Of a stretch of 5,852 nt of DNA, positions 1 through 5,382 are shown one piece after another. The number at the start of each line of letters is the position of its first letter. Positions within the stretch are counted from its first letter, which is position 1. A program made the translations under genes and the position numbers. The DNA comes from an uncultured Clostridia bacterium (lineage in GTDB: Bacteria; Bacillota; Clostridia; Christensenellales; Borkfalkiaceae): NCBI GenBank assembly GCA_947174975.1, contig CAMWLA010000079.1:1-5852 (forward strand). Direction: 5' to 3'. Below the pieces are notes generated by a model. That model did no database searches and was not told the DNA's origin. It saw only the letters and a program-made list of their open reading frames with translations.

Positions 1-21
1 GCGTTTGATATCATTTATTAG
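1..21 (+). CDS. possible C-terminal tail of an upstream gene (partial)
   Basis: Reading from base 1 gives Ala-Phe-Asp-Ile-Ile-Tyr followed by TAG at 19-21. The stop falls two bases before the ATG of the next gene, the spacing expected in a translationally coupled operon. It would also explain why that ATG has no visible Shine-Dalgarno sequence. With only six codons no function can be named, and the stop could be chance. Confidence 0.3.
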   Translation, partial: AFDIIY

Positions 22-23
22 CT

Positions 24-995
24 ATGGATAACGAAGAAAAAAACTCCCCCGCAGAGGGCGAAATTACAGAAAAAACCGAAAATAAGGCAGCAAAACCCAT
101 GTTGGATAATCTTATGACAAAGCGTCAGCTGAAAGTCAGAGCGGTTATGCAGTGGGTGCTTATTTCGTTGGGCAGCTTTATGATGGCGGTAAGCGTCTAC
201 TTTTTCCAGACGCCGAACAACATAACCCTCGGCGGAATTGCGGGCGTTGCCTTTTTGCTTGGCAAATTTGCGCTGTCGCAAGGTATCTGGATGCTTATAA
301 TAAACGGCTCGCTGTTGGTGCTGGGACTTATTATACTCGGCAAACAGTGCACTCTACGCACCGTTTACTCCTCCGCGCTTTATACCGGGCTTATTTATCT
401 TTTCGAGTTTATAGGAAAATACGTAAATCTTCAGCTCCCCGTAACCGGCAGCAATATGTTTCTTTCGTTAACCTACGCATGCCTTCTGTTCGGCGTGGGC
501 GGCGCGCTGATATTCAACTGCGGGGCGTCCTCTGGCGGAACCGACATTATCGCGCTGATATTCAAGAAGTTTACACGCCTCAACGTGGGCGTTGCTCTGT
601 TTATAGTCGACTTCTCCGTCATATGGCTCACTTTGTGCGACCCCGAGGTTACGGTGGAAATTCTGATGTACTCGTTTATGGGACTTTTCGCTAAGTCCTT
701 CCTTTTGGACAGCGTAATAGAGGGCTTGGGCAGAACGAAGTATATAACTATAATTACTTCTATGCCCGACGAAATAGGTCAATATATTCTCGACGTCGTC
801 CGCCACAGCTATACCGTTTACGAAGCCAAGGGCGGTTACACCGGAGAAGAGAAGAAAATAATACTTACTATATGCAAGCGCAACGAGGCTTGGAAGCTGA
901 AAGCCAAAATCAAACAGATCGATCCGAGCGCGTTCGTAATTATTTCAAATGCAAACGAGATTGTGGGCAAGGGCTTCGGGGGAACCGCGCTATGA
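24..995 (+). CDS. YitT-family membrane protein (DUF161 + DUF2179), first of a tandem pair
   Basis: Integral membrane protein of 323 residues. After a charged, Glu/Lys-rich cytoplasmic N-terminus (about 1-40), hydrophobic segments lie near 42-64, 67-84, 88-106, 115-131, 144-166, 188-206 and 212-227, the YitT (DUF161) part. It carries the family-type block FNCGASSGGTDIIALI (164-179) and GLFAKSFLLDSVIEG (220-234). Residues about 236-315 form the soluble DUF2179 domain, with KYITIITSMP, SYTVYEAKGGYTGEE and DPSAFVIIS. The transported substrate or role of YitT proteins is not established. The start is uncertain: the ATG at 24 has no clear Shine-Dalgarno sequence but sits two bases after a possible upstream stop. 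Met26 (base 99) or Met31 (base 114) could instead be the start without losing a membrane segment. The stop overlaps the start of the next gene (ATGA), so the two are almost certainly co-translated. Confidence 0.9.
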   Translation: MDNEEKNSPAEGEITEKTENKAAKPMLDNLMTKRQLKVRAVMQWVLISLGSFMMAVSVYFFQTPNNITLGGIAGVAFLLGKFALSQGIWMLIINGSLLVLGLIILGKQCTLRTVYSSALYTGLIYLFEFIGKYVNLQLPVTGSNMFLSLTYACLLFGVGGALIFNCGASSGGTDIIALIFKKFTRLNVGVALFIVDFSVIWLTLCDPEVTVEILMYSFMGLFAKSFLLDSVIEGLGRTKYITIITSMPDEIGQYILDVVRHSYTVYEAKGGYTGEEKKIILTICKRNEAWKLKAKIKQIDPSAFVIISNANEIVGKGFGGTAL

Positions 996-1870
996 AAAAG
1001 CCTAAAATCACTTGGAGCTCCGTCAAGTACTGGCTTGCACTCAATCTGGGCATACTGCTTATGTCGGCGGGAACCTACTATTTCAAGGCGCCGAACAGAT
1101 TTGCAACCGGCGGAATAAGCGGTCTTGCTATCGTACTGGAAAAATTTATAACCCCGCACGTAGCTTGGCTGGGTCAAGCGGAGATTACCGCGATTATCAA
1201 CGTATTTCTGCTTATAATCGGATTTATCTTCCTTGGAAAGGGCTGTTCTCTTAAAACCGTTTACTGCACGCTTGTATATTCGGGCGAAATGGAATTAATG
1301 AAGCTCATATACCCCGTAACCGATCCGCTGACAGACGAGCTGTTCCTCGAATTTATATTAATGATGCTGACGACCGGCGCGGGAAGCGCGATAATTTTCA
1401 ACTGCAAGGCGTCGTCGGGCGGCACGGATATAATCGCGCTGATAATTAAAAAGTACACAAACTTAAAGGACGTCGGAATTGCACTTCTCGTCACGGACTT
1501 TGCAATCGCGTTTTCGTCGTTCTTCGTATTCGGAGTAAAAATCGGTCTGTTCTCGATGCTCGGACTTTTCACAAAGTCGTTCCTAATAGACGGCGTAATC
1601 GAAAGTATTCTAAAGAGCAAGTACGTACTCATAATTACCTCCCACCCCGAAACGGTTGCGCCCTTTATTATCGAGGGACTGCACCGAAGCTACACCTCGC
1701 TTAAAGCGCAAGGCGGTTATTCGGGCGAAGAGAGAACGGTGCTTATGACCGTATGCAAGAAAATGGAAGCGTTCAAGTTAAAGATGAAAATCCACGACGT
1801 AGACCCCGAAGCGTTCGTAATCCTCTGCGATACAAGCGACATTATGGGCCGCGGTTGGGGAACGTTATAA
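992..1870 (+). CDS. YitT-family membrane protein (DUF161 + DUF2179), second of a tandem pair
   Basis: Integral membrane protein of 292 residues, clearly a paralogue of the preceding gene. Shared blocks include TGGISGLAIVLEKF (39-52), LGKGCSLKTVY (81-91), IIFNCKASSGGTDIIALI (134-151), GLFTKSFLIDGVIES (191-205), SYTSLKAQGGYSGEE (233-247) and DPEAFVIL (271-278). Hydrophobic segments occupy most of residues 13-200, and the soluble DUF2179 domain follows from about 208. I chose the ATG at 992 because GGGGGAA (978-984) lies seven bases upstream and because it forms the classic ATGA overlap with the previous stop. A longer reading from 872 would lie wholly inside the previous gene. Its TAA (1868-1870) is part of the terminator stem. 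The membrane location is well supported; the molecular function is unknown. Expression together with its paralogue suggests a hetero-oligomer, which is inference. Confidence 0.92.
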   Translation: MKKPKITWSSVKYWLALNLGILLMSAGTYYFKAPNRFATGGISGLAIVLEKFITPHVAWLGQAEITAIINVFLLIIGFIFLGKGCSLKTVYCTLVYSGEMELMKLIYPVTDPLTDELFLEFILMMLTTGAGSAIIFNCKASSGGTDIIALIIKKYTNLKDVGIALLVTDFAIAFSSFFVFGVKIGLFSMLGLFTKSFLIDGVIESILKSKYVLIITSHPETVAPFIIEGLHRSYTSLKAQGGYSGEERTVLMTVCKKMEAFKLKMKIHDVDPEAFVILCDTSDIMGRGWGTL

Positions 1871-1905
1871 AAGGCATTGCGATAATAATCGCAATGCCTT
1901 TTATA
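1866..1905. terminator. bidirectional intrinsic terminator between convergent genes
   Basis: A perfect 18-bp inverted repeat: bases 1866-1883 pair with 1888-1905 around a four-base AATA loop. The G/C-containing core is AAGGCATTGCGAT. The A/T ends provide a U-rich tail on both strands: TTTTATATTTATATTT after the core on plus, TTTTATAACG on minus. It follows the second yitT-like gene directly and lies 15 bases past the nadC stop, so it can serve both converging transcripts. Confidence 0.9.
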
Positions 1906-1920
1906 TTTATATTTGGCTAT

Positions 1921-2772
1921 TTACTTTATAGGCTTTAAGTTTTTCATAGATAAATCGAGTATGGGGGCGGAATGGGTGAGCGCGCCGCAAGAGACGTAGT
2001 CCACGCCCGCGTCCGTAATTGCCTTTACGTTTTCGCGCGTGACGTTTCCGCTGCATTCGGTAACCGCTCTGCCGTCGATTAAAGCGACGGCTTTTTTCAT
2101 ATCTGCAACGGACATATTGTCAAGCATAATTATATCCGCGCCCGCTTCCACTGCCTCTTTACACATATCGAGGTTTTCGACTTCCACTTCGATTTTTCTT
2201 ACGAACGGCGCGTATTCTTTTGCAAGCTCTACAGCCCTCTTGATAGAACCCGCCGCGCCGATATGGTTGTCCTTTATAAGTATTCCGTCCGAAAGGTTGT
2301 AGCGGTGATTACAGCCCCCGCCCACCTTTACCGCGTACTTTTCAAATATGCGCATATTCGGCGTCGTCTTGCGTGTGTCCAAAAGTTTGGTTTTACTCCC
2401 TTCGAGAAGCTTTACCATTTCGGCAGTGTAAGTTGCAATGCCGCTCATTCTCTGCAAGAAATTGAGCGCAACCCTCTCGCCCGAAAGCAGCGTGCGGATA
2501 TCGCCGGTTACTACTGCGAGAAGCTGACCCTTATTAACTTTGTCGCCGTCCTTGACGAGGAAGCCGACTTTGGTATCGCCGTCGAGAATTTTAAAGGTTC
2601 TTTCAAAGACCTCAAGCCCGCAGATTACGCCGTCGGCTTTGGCAATCAGCTCCGCCCTACCCGAAACCTTTTCGCGCATTATGGCGCAAGTGGTAATATC
2701 CTCGCTTGTTATATCCTCTTTAAGCGCTTGCTTAATTAAGTCGTCAGCATTAATTTCGTTTAAGCCGTTCAT
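1921..2772 (-). CDS. nadC: nicotinate-nucleotide pyrophosphorylase (carboxylating), quinolinate phosphoribosyltransferase
   Basis: Cytosolic enzyme of 283 residues, the normal family length. It converts quinolinate and phosphoribosyl pyrophosphate to nicotinate mononucleotide, CO2 and pyrophosphate, the committed step into NAD. The N-terminal half (about 1-115) is the alpha/beta sandwich, ending in ERVALNFLQRMSGIAT (99-114). The C-terminal barrel carries the signature residues: DTRKTTP (132-138), KVGGGCNHR (149-157) and the lysine of LIKDNH (165-170). These are followed by EVEVEN (195-200), MLDNM (216-220), ECSGN (239-243) and SCGALTHS (261-268). All expected substrate-contact motifs look intact. 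The start at 2772 is fixed by a strong AAGGAGG six bases upstream (2779-2785), placed inside the end of nadB; the two genes overlap by 23 bases. It is read from the nadB promoter and ends at the shared terminator. Confidence 0.98.
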   Translation of the reverse strand: MNGLNEINADDLIKQALKEDITSEDITTCAIMREKVSGRAELIAKADGVICGLEVFERTFKILDGDTKVGFLVKDGDKVNKGQLLAVVTGDIRTLLSGERVALNFLQRMSGIATYTAEMVKLLEGSKTKLLDTRKTTPNMRIFEKYAVKVGGGCNHRYNLSDGILIKDNHIGAAGSIKRAVELAKEYAPFVRKIEVEVENLDMCKEAVEAGADIIMLDNMSVADMKKAVALIDGRAVTECSGNVTRENVKAITDAGVDYVSCGALTHSAPILDLSMKNLKPIK

Positions 2773-4045
2773 CGTCCGCCTCCTTGATAGCGTTTTGAAG
2801 CATTAATTTATACTCTGTAAAAATTTTGTCCGTATCGGCGAAGCCTTGCAAATTGACTTTCACCGTCCTATTCGCCGCGGTATATTCTTCGCTTATATTC
2901 AGCGCAGCGCGCTTTGCAAATACGAGACTTTCCAAAAGCGAATTGGAAGCAAGTCTGTTTGCACCGTGTACGCCGTTGCAGCACGTTTCTCCCACGGCAT
3001 ATAGCCTGGGCATCGTGGTTTTTCCGTCGGTATCGCTGCGTATCCCGCCCATGAAATAATGCTGTGCGGGAACGACGGGGATACACTCTTTAAATACGTC
3101 GTACCCCTCCTCCGCGCACCTTTTTACGATTGCGGGAAAGTGGGTTTTTATCTCATCTTTCGGAATGGGGCGCATATCAAGCCAGACGTGCTTCGTGCCG
3201 TCCTTCTGCATTTGTTTTCTTATCTCTGCCGTGACCTTGTCGCGGGGCTGAAGCTCGTCGCAGAACCTTTTAAAGTTTTTATCCAAAAGATGCGCGCCCT
3301 CTCCGCGTACCGATTCCGAAATAAGAAAGCTCCGTCCACCCTTTTCGGAATACAGCGTAGTTGGGTGTATCTGAATATAGTTTATACTGTCCACGGCAAC
3401 GCCGTGCTTTAAAGCTATTGCGACTCCGTCGCCGGTGAGAATGGGGAAGTTGGTCGACTTTTCGAAAATTCCGCCTATGCCCCCGCACGCAAGTACAGTG
3501 TAGTCCGCAAATACGCTTTCTGTCTTTTTAGACTTTTTATCGAGAGCGACTATGCCCAAACATTCCTTATCCGCTATGATATCCAGCATCACGGTTTGCT
3601 CCGCGATCTCGACGTTTTTTAATTCCTTGACCCGTTCCAAAAGGCAAGCGGTAATTTCCTTGCCCGTGCAGTCCTCGTGATAGAGTATTCTGTTTCTGGA
3701 ATGTCCGCCCTCGCGTGTGACGGCAAGGCTGCCGTCCTTATTTCTTGCAAAGTCAACGCCGTAAGATATAAGCTCGTCCGTGACCTCTTCCGACTGCCGA
3801 ATCATACGCTCTACGGATGCGGGGTTATTTTCACCGTGACCCGCGCGCATGGTATCGTCATAAAAGCTTTCAAAGTCACTCTCGCCTTGCAGACGGCAAA
3901 TTCCGCCTTGGGCAAGATAGCTGTCGCTTATATCGGGCTTATCCTTGCAGATTACAAGCACTTTTTTTGTTCTCGGCAGATGAAGCGCGGCAAAAAGACC
4001 CGCAACTCCCGTACCGACAATTATCACGTCGTAATTCCTATTCAT
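2750..4045 (-). CDS. nadB: L-aspartate oxidase
   Basis: FAD enzyme of 431 residues that oxidises L-aspartate to iminoaspartate, the substrate of quinolinate synthase NadA. In anaerobes fumarate is a likely electron acceptor (family knowledge). The sequence shows the FAD-binding VIIVGTGVAGL (7-17), SYLAQGGI (42-49), TREGGHSRNRI (110-120) with HEDCTG (123-128), and ACGGIGGIF (186-194). Active-site blocks are QIHPTT (225-230), ISESVRGEGA (242-251), AQHYFMGGI (327-335) and GVHGANRLASNSLLE (358-372). It is shorter than the roughly 540-residue E. coli protein: most of the C-terminal helical domain is absent, as in some clostridial homologues. I chose the ATG at 4045 because it begins the standard MNRNYDVIIVG terminus. 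A TTG at 4084 in the same frame would add 13 non-conserved residues and coincides with the promoter -35 box. First gene of a nadB-nadC operon without nadA. Confidence 0.97.
   Translation of the reverse strand: MNRNYDVIIVGTGVAGLFAALHLPRTKKVLVICKDKPDISDSYLAQGGICRLQGESDFESFYDDTMRAGHGENNPASVERMIRQSEEVTDELISYGVDFARNKDGSLAVTREGGHSRNRILYHEDCTGKEITACLLERVKELKNVEIAEQTVMLDIIADKECLGIVALDKKSKKTESVFADYTVLACGGIGGIFEKSTNFPILTGDGVAIALKHGVAVDSINYIQIHPTTLYSEKGGRSFLISESVRGEGAHLLDKNFKRFCDELQPRDKVTAEIRKQMQKDGTKHVWLDMRPIPKDEIKTHFPAIVKRCAEEGYDVFKECIPVVPAQHYFMGGIRSDTDGKTTMPRLYAVGETCCNGVHGANRLASNSLLESLVFAKRAALNISEEYTAANRTVKVNLQGFADTDKIFTEYKLMLQNAIKEADDERLKRN
2779..2785 (-). promoter_or_regulatory. ribosome binding site of nadC
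   Basis: On the minus strand AAGGAGG lies six bases before the nadC ATG and is embedded in the last codons of nadB. It decides the nadC start and indicates that nadC can initiate efficiently in its own right despite the overlap. Confidence 0.9.
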
Positions 4046-4055
4046 AGCACCAAAA

Positions 4056-4084
4056 AGTTTACAACAAAATGAAATAACTGTCAA
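4056..4084 (-). promoter_or_regulatory. predicted sigma-A promoter of nadB-nadC
   Basis: On the minus strand, a perfect -35 TTGACA (4084-4079) and TAAACT (4061-4056, four of six matches to TATAAT) are separated by 17 bases. The expected transcript start, near 4049, lies only about four bases before the nadB ATG at 4045, so the mRNA would be almost leaderless. The only Shine-Dalgarno-like bases are GGTG (4051-4048). Either nadB is translated from a minimal leader, or a weaker promoter further upstream is the real one. Confidence 0.6.
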
Positions 4085-4113
4085 TATTTTTTACAATCGA
4101 CAAAATCGTACAA
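4058..4113 (-). promoter_or_regulatory. repeated TTGTA elements around the nadB promoter (candidate operators)
   Basis: On the minus strand TTGTAAA occurs at 4064-4058, overlapping the -10 box, and again at 4096-4090, just upstream of the -35 box. The two starts are 32 bases apart, close to three helical turns. A related TTGTACG lies at 4113-4107. Overlap with the promoter fits a repressor site, and NAD-synthesis operons are commonly repressed by niacin- or NAD-responsive regulators. I cannot assign these elements to a known regulator, and the region is A/T-rich, so chance is possible. Confidence 0.3.
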
Positions 4114-4119
4114 TTATTT

Positions 4120-4151
4120 TTGTGATTAGACGGACGCGGCGACAATATGAT
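4120..4151 (+). promoter_or_regulatory. tentative promoter of the PRC-barrel gene
   Basis: TATGAT at 4146-4151 matches the -10 consensus at five of six positions and lies about 28 bases before the start codon. The best -35-like hexamer, TTGTGA (4120-4125), is 20 bases away, longer than usual. A transcript starting near 4158 would leave a normal leader carrying the Shine-Dalgarno site. Confidence 0.25.
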
Positions 4152-4165
4152 AAAGCAGACTATAT

Positions 4166-4174
4166 AAGAGGTGA
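4166..4174 (+). promoter_or_regulatory. ribosome binding site of the PRC-barrel gene
   Basis: AAGAGGTGA lies four bases before the ATG at 4179, with its GAGG core seven bases away. It is a good match to the 16S anti-Shine-Dalgarno sequence. It selects this ATG over the in-frame GTG at 4122, whose extension would be Arg-rich and unlike the family. Confidence 0.88.
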
Positions 4175-4178
4175 ATTT

Positions 4179-4694
4179 ATGAAACTATCGCAGATGTTCG
4201 GAAAAATCGTCGAAAGCGCTTCGGGAAGATCGGGCTACATAATTTCGGTGAATGCGTGCGAAAACCGGATAACGAGTATTACTTGCGCAGACAGAGACGA
4301 GCTTGAATTCGATATCCCCGCCAAAAATATCAAAAGCATAAAAGATACGGTAATCTATTCCTACGCAGGTCATTGCGGCGAAAACGAAAAGAGCGTACGG
4401 CTCGGCAGACCCGTATTCGACTGCGAGGGAAACTTTATAGGCAAGCTTACGGATATAACCTACGATAAATTTTTAATAACGCATATATACGTGGGAAATA
4501 AAAAATTCTCCGCGGACGACGTTATCTGCGGAGATGCGGTTATTATTAAAAACAACGTAAGATTTTTAAAGAGCGACGTAATGAAAAACGGCAAAATAAT
4601 TTTCAAGCGCGGCACCCCATTGACCGACGACGTAGCCGAAAAGGCGCAGATGATGGGGGAATACGTGCAGACCAATTTGAAGACGATAAACTAA
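4179..4694 (+). CDS. tandem PRC-barrel domain protein
   Basis: Soluble protein of 171 residues with no signal peptide or membrane segment. Two PRC-barrel-like beta units can be read. The first starts MKLSQMFGKIVES (1-13) and runs to about 60 with GYIISV and FDIPAKNIKSI. The second runs from RLGRPVFDCEGNFIGKLTDI (74-93) to about 124 with FSADDV (110-115). A C-terminal tail (about 128-165) has the pattern SDVMKNGKIIFKRGTPLTDDV. The PRC-barrel fold is shared by the photosynthetic reaction-centre H subunit, RimM and the YlmC/YmxH sporulation-associated proteins of Bacillota. The exact role of two-unit versions such as this one is not established, and I do not assign one. The gene stands alone, divergent from nadB. 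It ends in a four-base tail-to-tail overlap with the next gene and no terminator is visible there. The start is fixed by the strong Shine-Dalgarno site. Confidence 0.88.
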   Translation: MKLSQMFGKIVESASGRSGYIISVNACENRITSITCADRDELEFDIPAKNIKSIKDTVIYSYAGHCGENEKSVRLGRPVFDCEGNFIGKLTDITYDKFLITHIYVGNKKFSADDVICGDAVIIKNNVRFLKSDVMKNGKIIFKRGTPLTDDVAEKAQMMGEYVQTNLKTIN

Positions 4695-5305
4695 ATATTG
4701 TACTTTGCCATAAGCTTGAGTAACGCATTGAAGTTGTCGTTTAATATATCCGATTCGGCGGGTGAAAGCTCGCCCTTCATCTGAAGCACGGAAAGCGTGC
4801 TTTTCAGCTTTTCAAGCTCTTGTCTGTCGGACTTGCCCAAATTCTTTTGAAGCAGTCTTTCCGTAACGGACATAGCGTGTTCAAGCCTTACACTGCTTTT
4901 TGCCGCGGGTACGTCGGGGCGGGGCGCCGCCGCCACGGGATTTCTTGCCGGCAGCATAGTCACCACCGAAGGCGTTGCATTTTCAGCCTTTTGGGGCTTT
5001 GAAATAAAACAAAGCACTCCGTACAAAAAGTAGCCGAAGCACCAGAATATCACCGCGGCAAGCGCGGACTGTGCAAGCGGTTCGCGCGTTAAAAACGCCG
5101 AAAGCACTACCGCGGTATACGCGTTGACAAGGCACAGATACGGCCGTTTTTCAGCCGCTCTGATTTTCGCCACGGCAAAACACATTATTACCGTAAACAC
5201 GGTAATCGCCGCGAACGAACCGATTATTACCCACACAAGGGTATCGAAGGGAATTGAAGAAACCGAAGAATAAATTTTATCAATAATTTTAGAAAACATA
5301 CGCAT
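4691..5305 (-). CDS. unrecognised three-helix membrane protein with cytoplasmic helical tail
   Basis: I do not recognise this family. The 204-residue protein begins with a short amphipathic stretch (1-20), followed by hydrophobic segments at about 22-46, 55-72 and 79-101, the second being the weakest. A flexible Ala/Pro/Val-rich linker (about 104-136) leads to a charged, helix-rich C-terminal region (about 138-203) with heptad-like Leu spacing: LEHAMSVTERLLQK, LEKLKSTLSVLQ, NFNALLKLMAKY. Lys/Arg after the first and third segments suggest a cytoplasmic tail. This layout would suit a membrane anchor with an oligomerisation or partner-binding tail, but that is inference. The start may be Met1 (5305) or Met3 (5299); neither has a strong Shine-Dalgarno sequence. 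It lies directly downstream of addA on the same strand, apparently with its own promoter, and converges on the PRC-barrel gene. Confidence 0.8.
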   Translation of the reverse strand: MRMFSKIIDKIYSSVSSIPFDTLVWVIIGSFAAITVFTVIMCFAVAKIRAAEKRPYLCLVNAYTAVVLSAFLTREPLAQSALAAVIFWCFGYFLYGVLCFISKPQKAENATPSVVTMLPARNPVAAAPRPDVPAAKSSVRLEHAMSVTERLLQKNLGKSDRQELEKLKSTLSVLQMKGELSPAESDILNDNFNALLKLMAKYNI

Positions 5306-5311
5306 AAGATT

Positions 5312-5344
5312 ATATCCATTCCCGCAAAGCTTAGGAATGGATAT
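5312..5344 (-). promoter_or_regulatory. leader hairpin before the three-helix membrane protein
   Basis: A perfect 11-bp inverted repeat: bases 5312-5322 pair with 5334-5344 around an 11-base loop that can form a further two-pair GC/GC step. Read on the minus strand it occupies nearly the whole predicted leader and ends seven bases before the ATG at 5305. Its 3' arm, GGAATGGATAT, holds the only Shine-Dalgarno-like bases, so folding could limit translation or stabilise the mRNA. It is a poor terminator for addA because the minus strand after it reads ATAATCTTATG, without a U-run. Confidence 0.5.
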
Positions 5345-5352
5345 TTTGTCGT

Positions 5353-5382
5353 ATTATAGGTTAATTTGTTCTTTTCTGAAAA
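5353..5382 (-). promoter_or_regulatory. predicted promoter of the three-helix membrane protein gene
   Basis: On the minus strand, a perfect -10 TATAAT (5358-5353) overlaps the addA stop codon. An 18-base spacer separates it from TTTTCA (5382-5377, four of six matches to TTGACA) inside addA. Transcription would start near 5346, just before the leader hairpin. A second perfect TATAAT at 5314-5309 lies too close to the start codon to serve it. Confidence 0.45.

Noticed and set aside
872..991. In-frame N-terminal extension of the second YitT gene by 40 residues
   Set aside because: It would lie wholly inside the DUF2179 coding part of the first gene, is hydrophilic and unlike the family, while the ATG at 992 has a Shine-Dalgarno sequence and an ATGA overlap.
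2263..2739. Plus-strand open frame of 158 codons
   Set aside because: Antisense shadow of nadC, whose minus-strand product has all its family motifs. The shadow shows no recognisable domain and no ribosome binding site.
3677..4072. Plus-strand open frame of 131 codons
   Set aside because: Antisense shadow of the nadB N-terminal half, without recognisable domain content.
4046..4084. TTG start for nadB giving a 13-residue extension
   Set aside because: The extra residues are not part of the normal FAD-binding N-terminus, and the TTG is the first half of the predicted -35 hexamer.
4122..4178. GTG start for the PRC-barrel gene
   Set aside because: The extension is Arg-rich and non-conserved and has no Shine-Dalgarno sequence. 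AAGAGGTGA marks the ATG at 4179 instead.
5312..5347. Hairpin as a rho-independent terminator
   Set aside because: The short T-run (TTTT) is on the plus-strand side, where no gene precedes it. On the minus strand, where addA would need it, there is no U-run after the stem.
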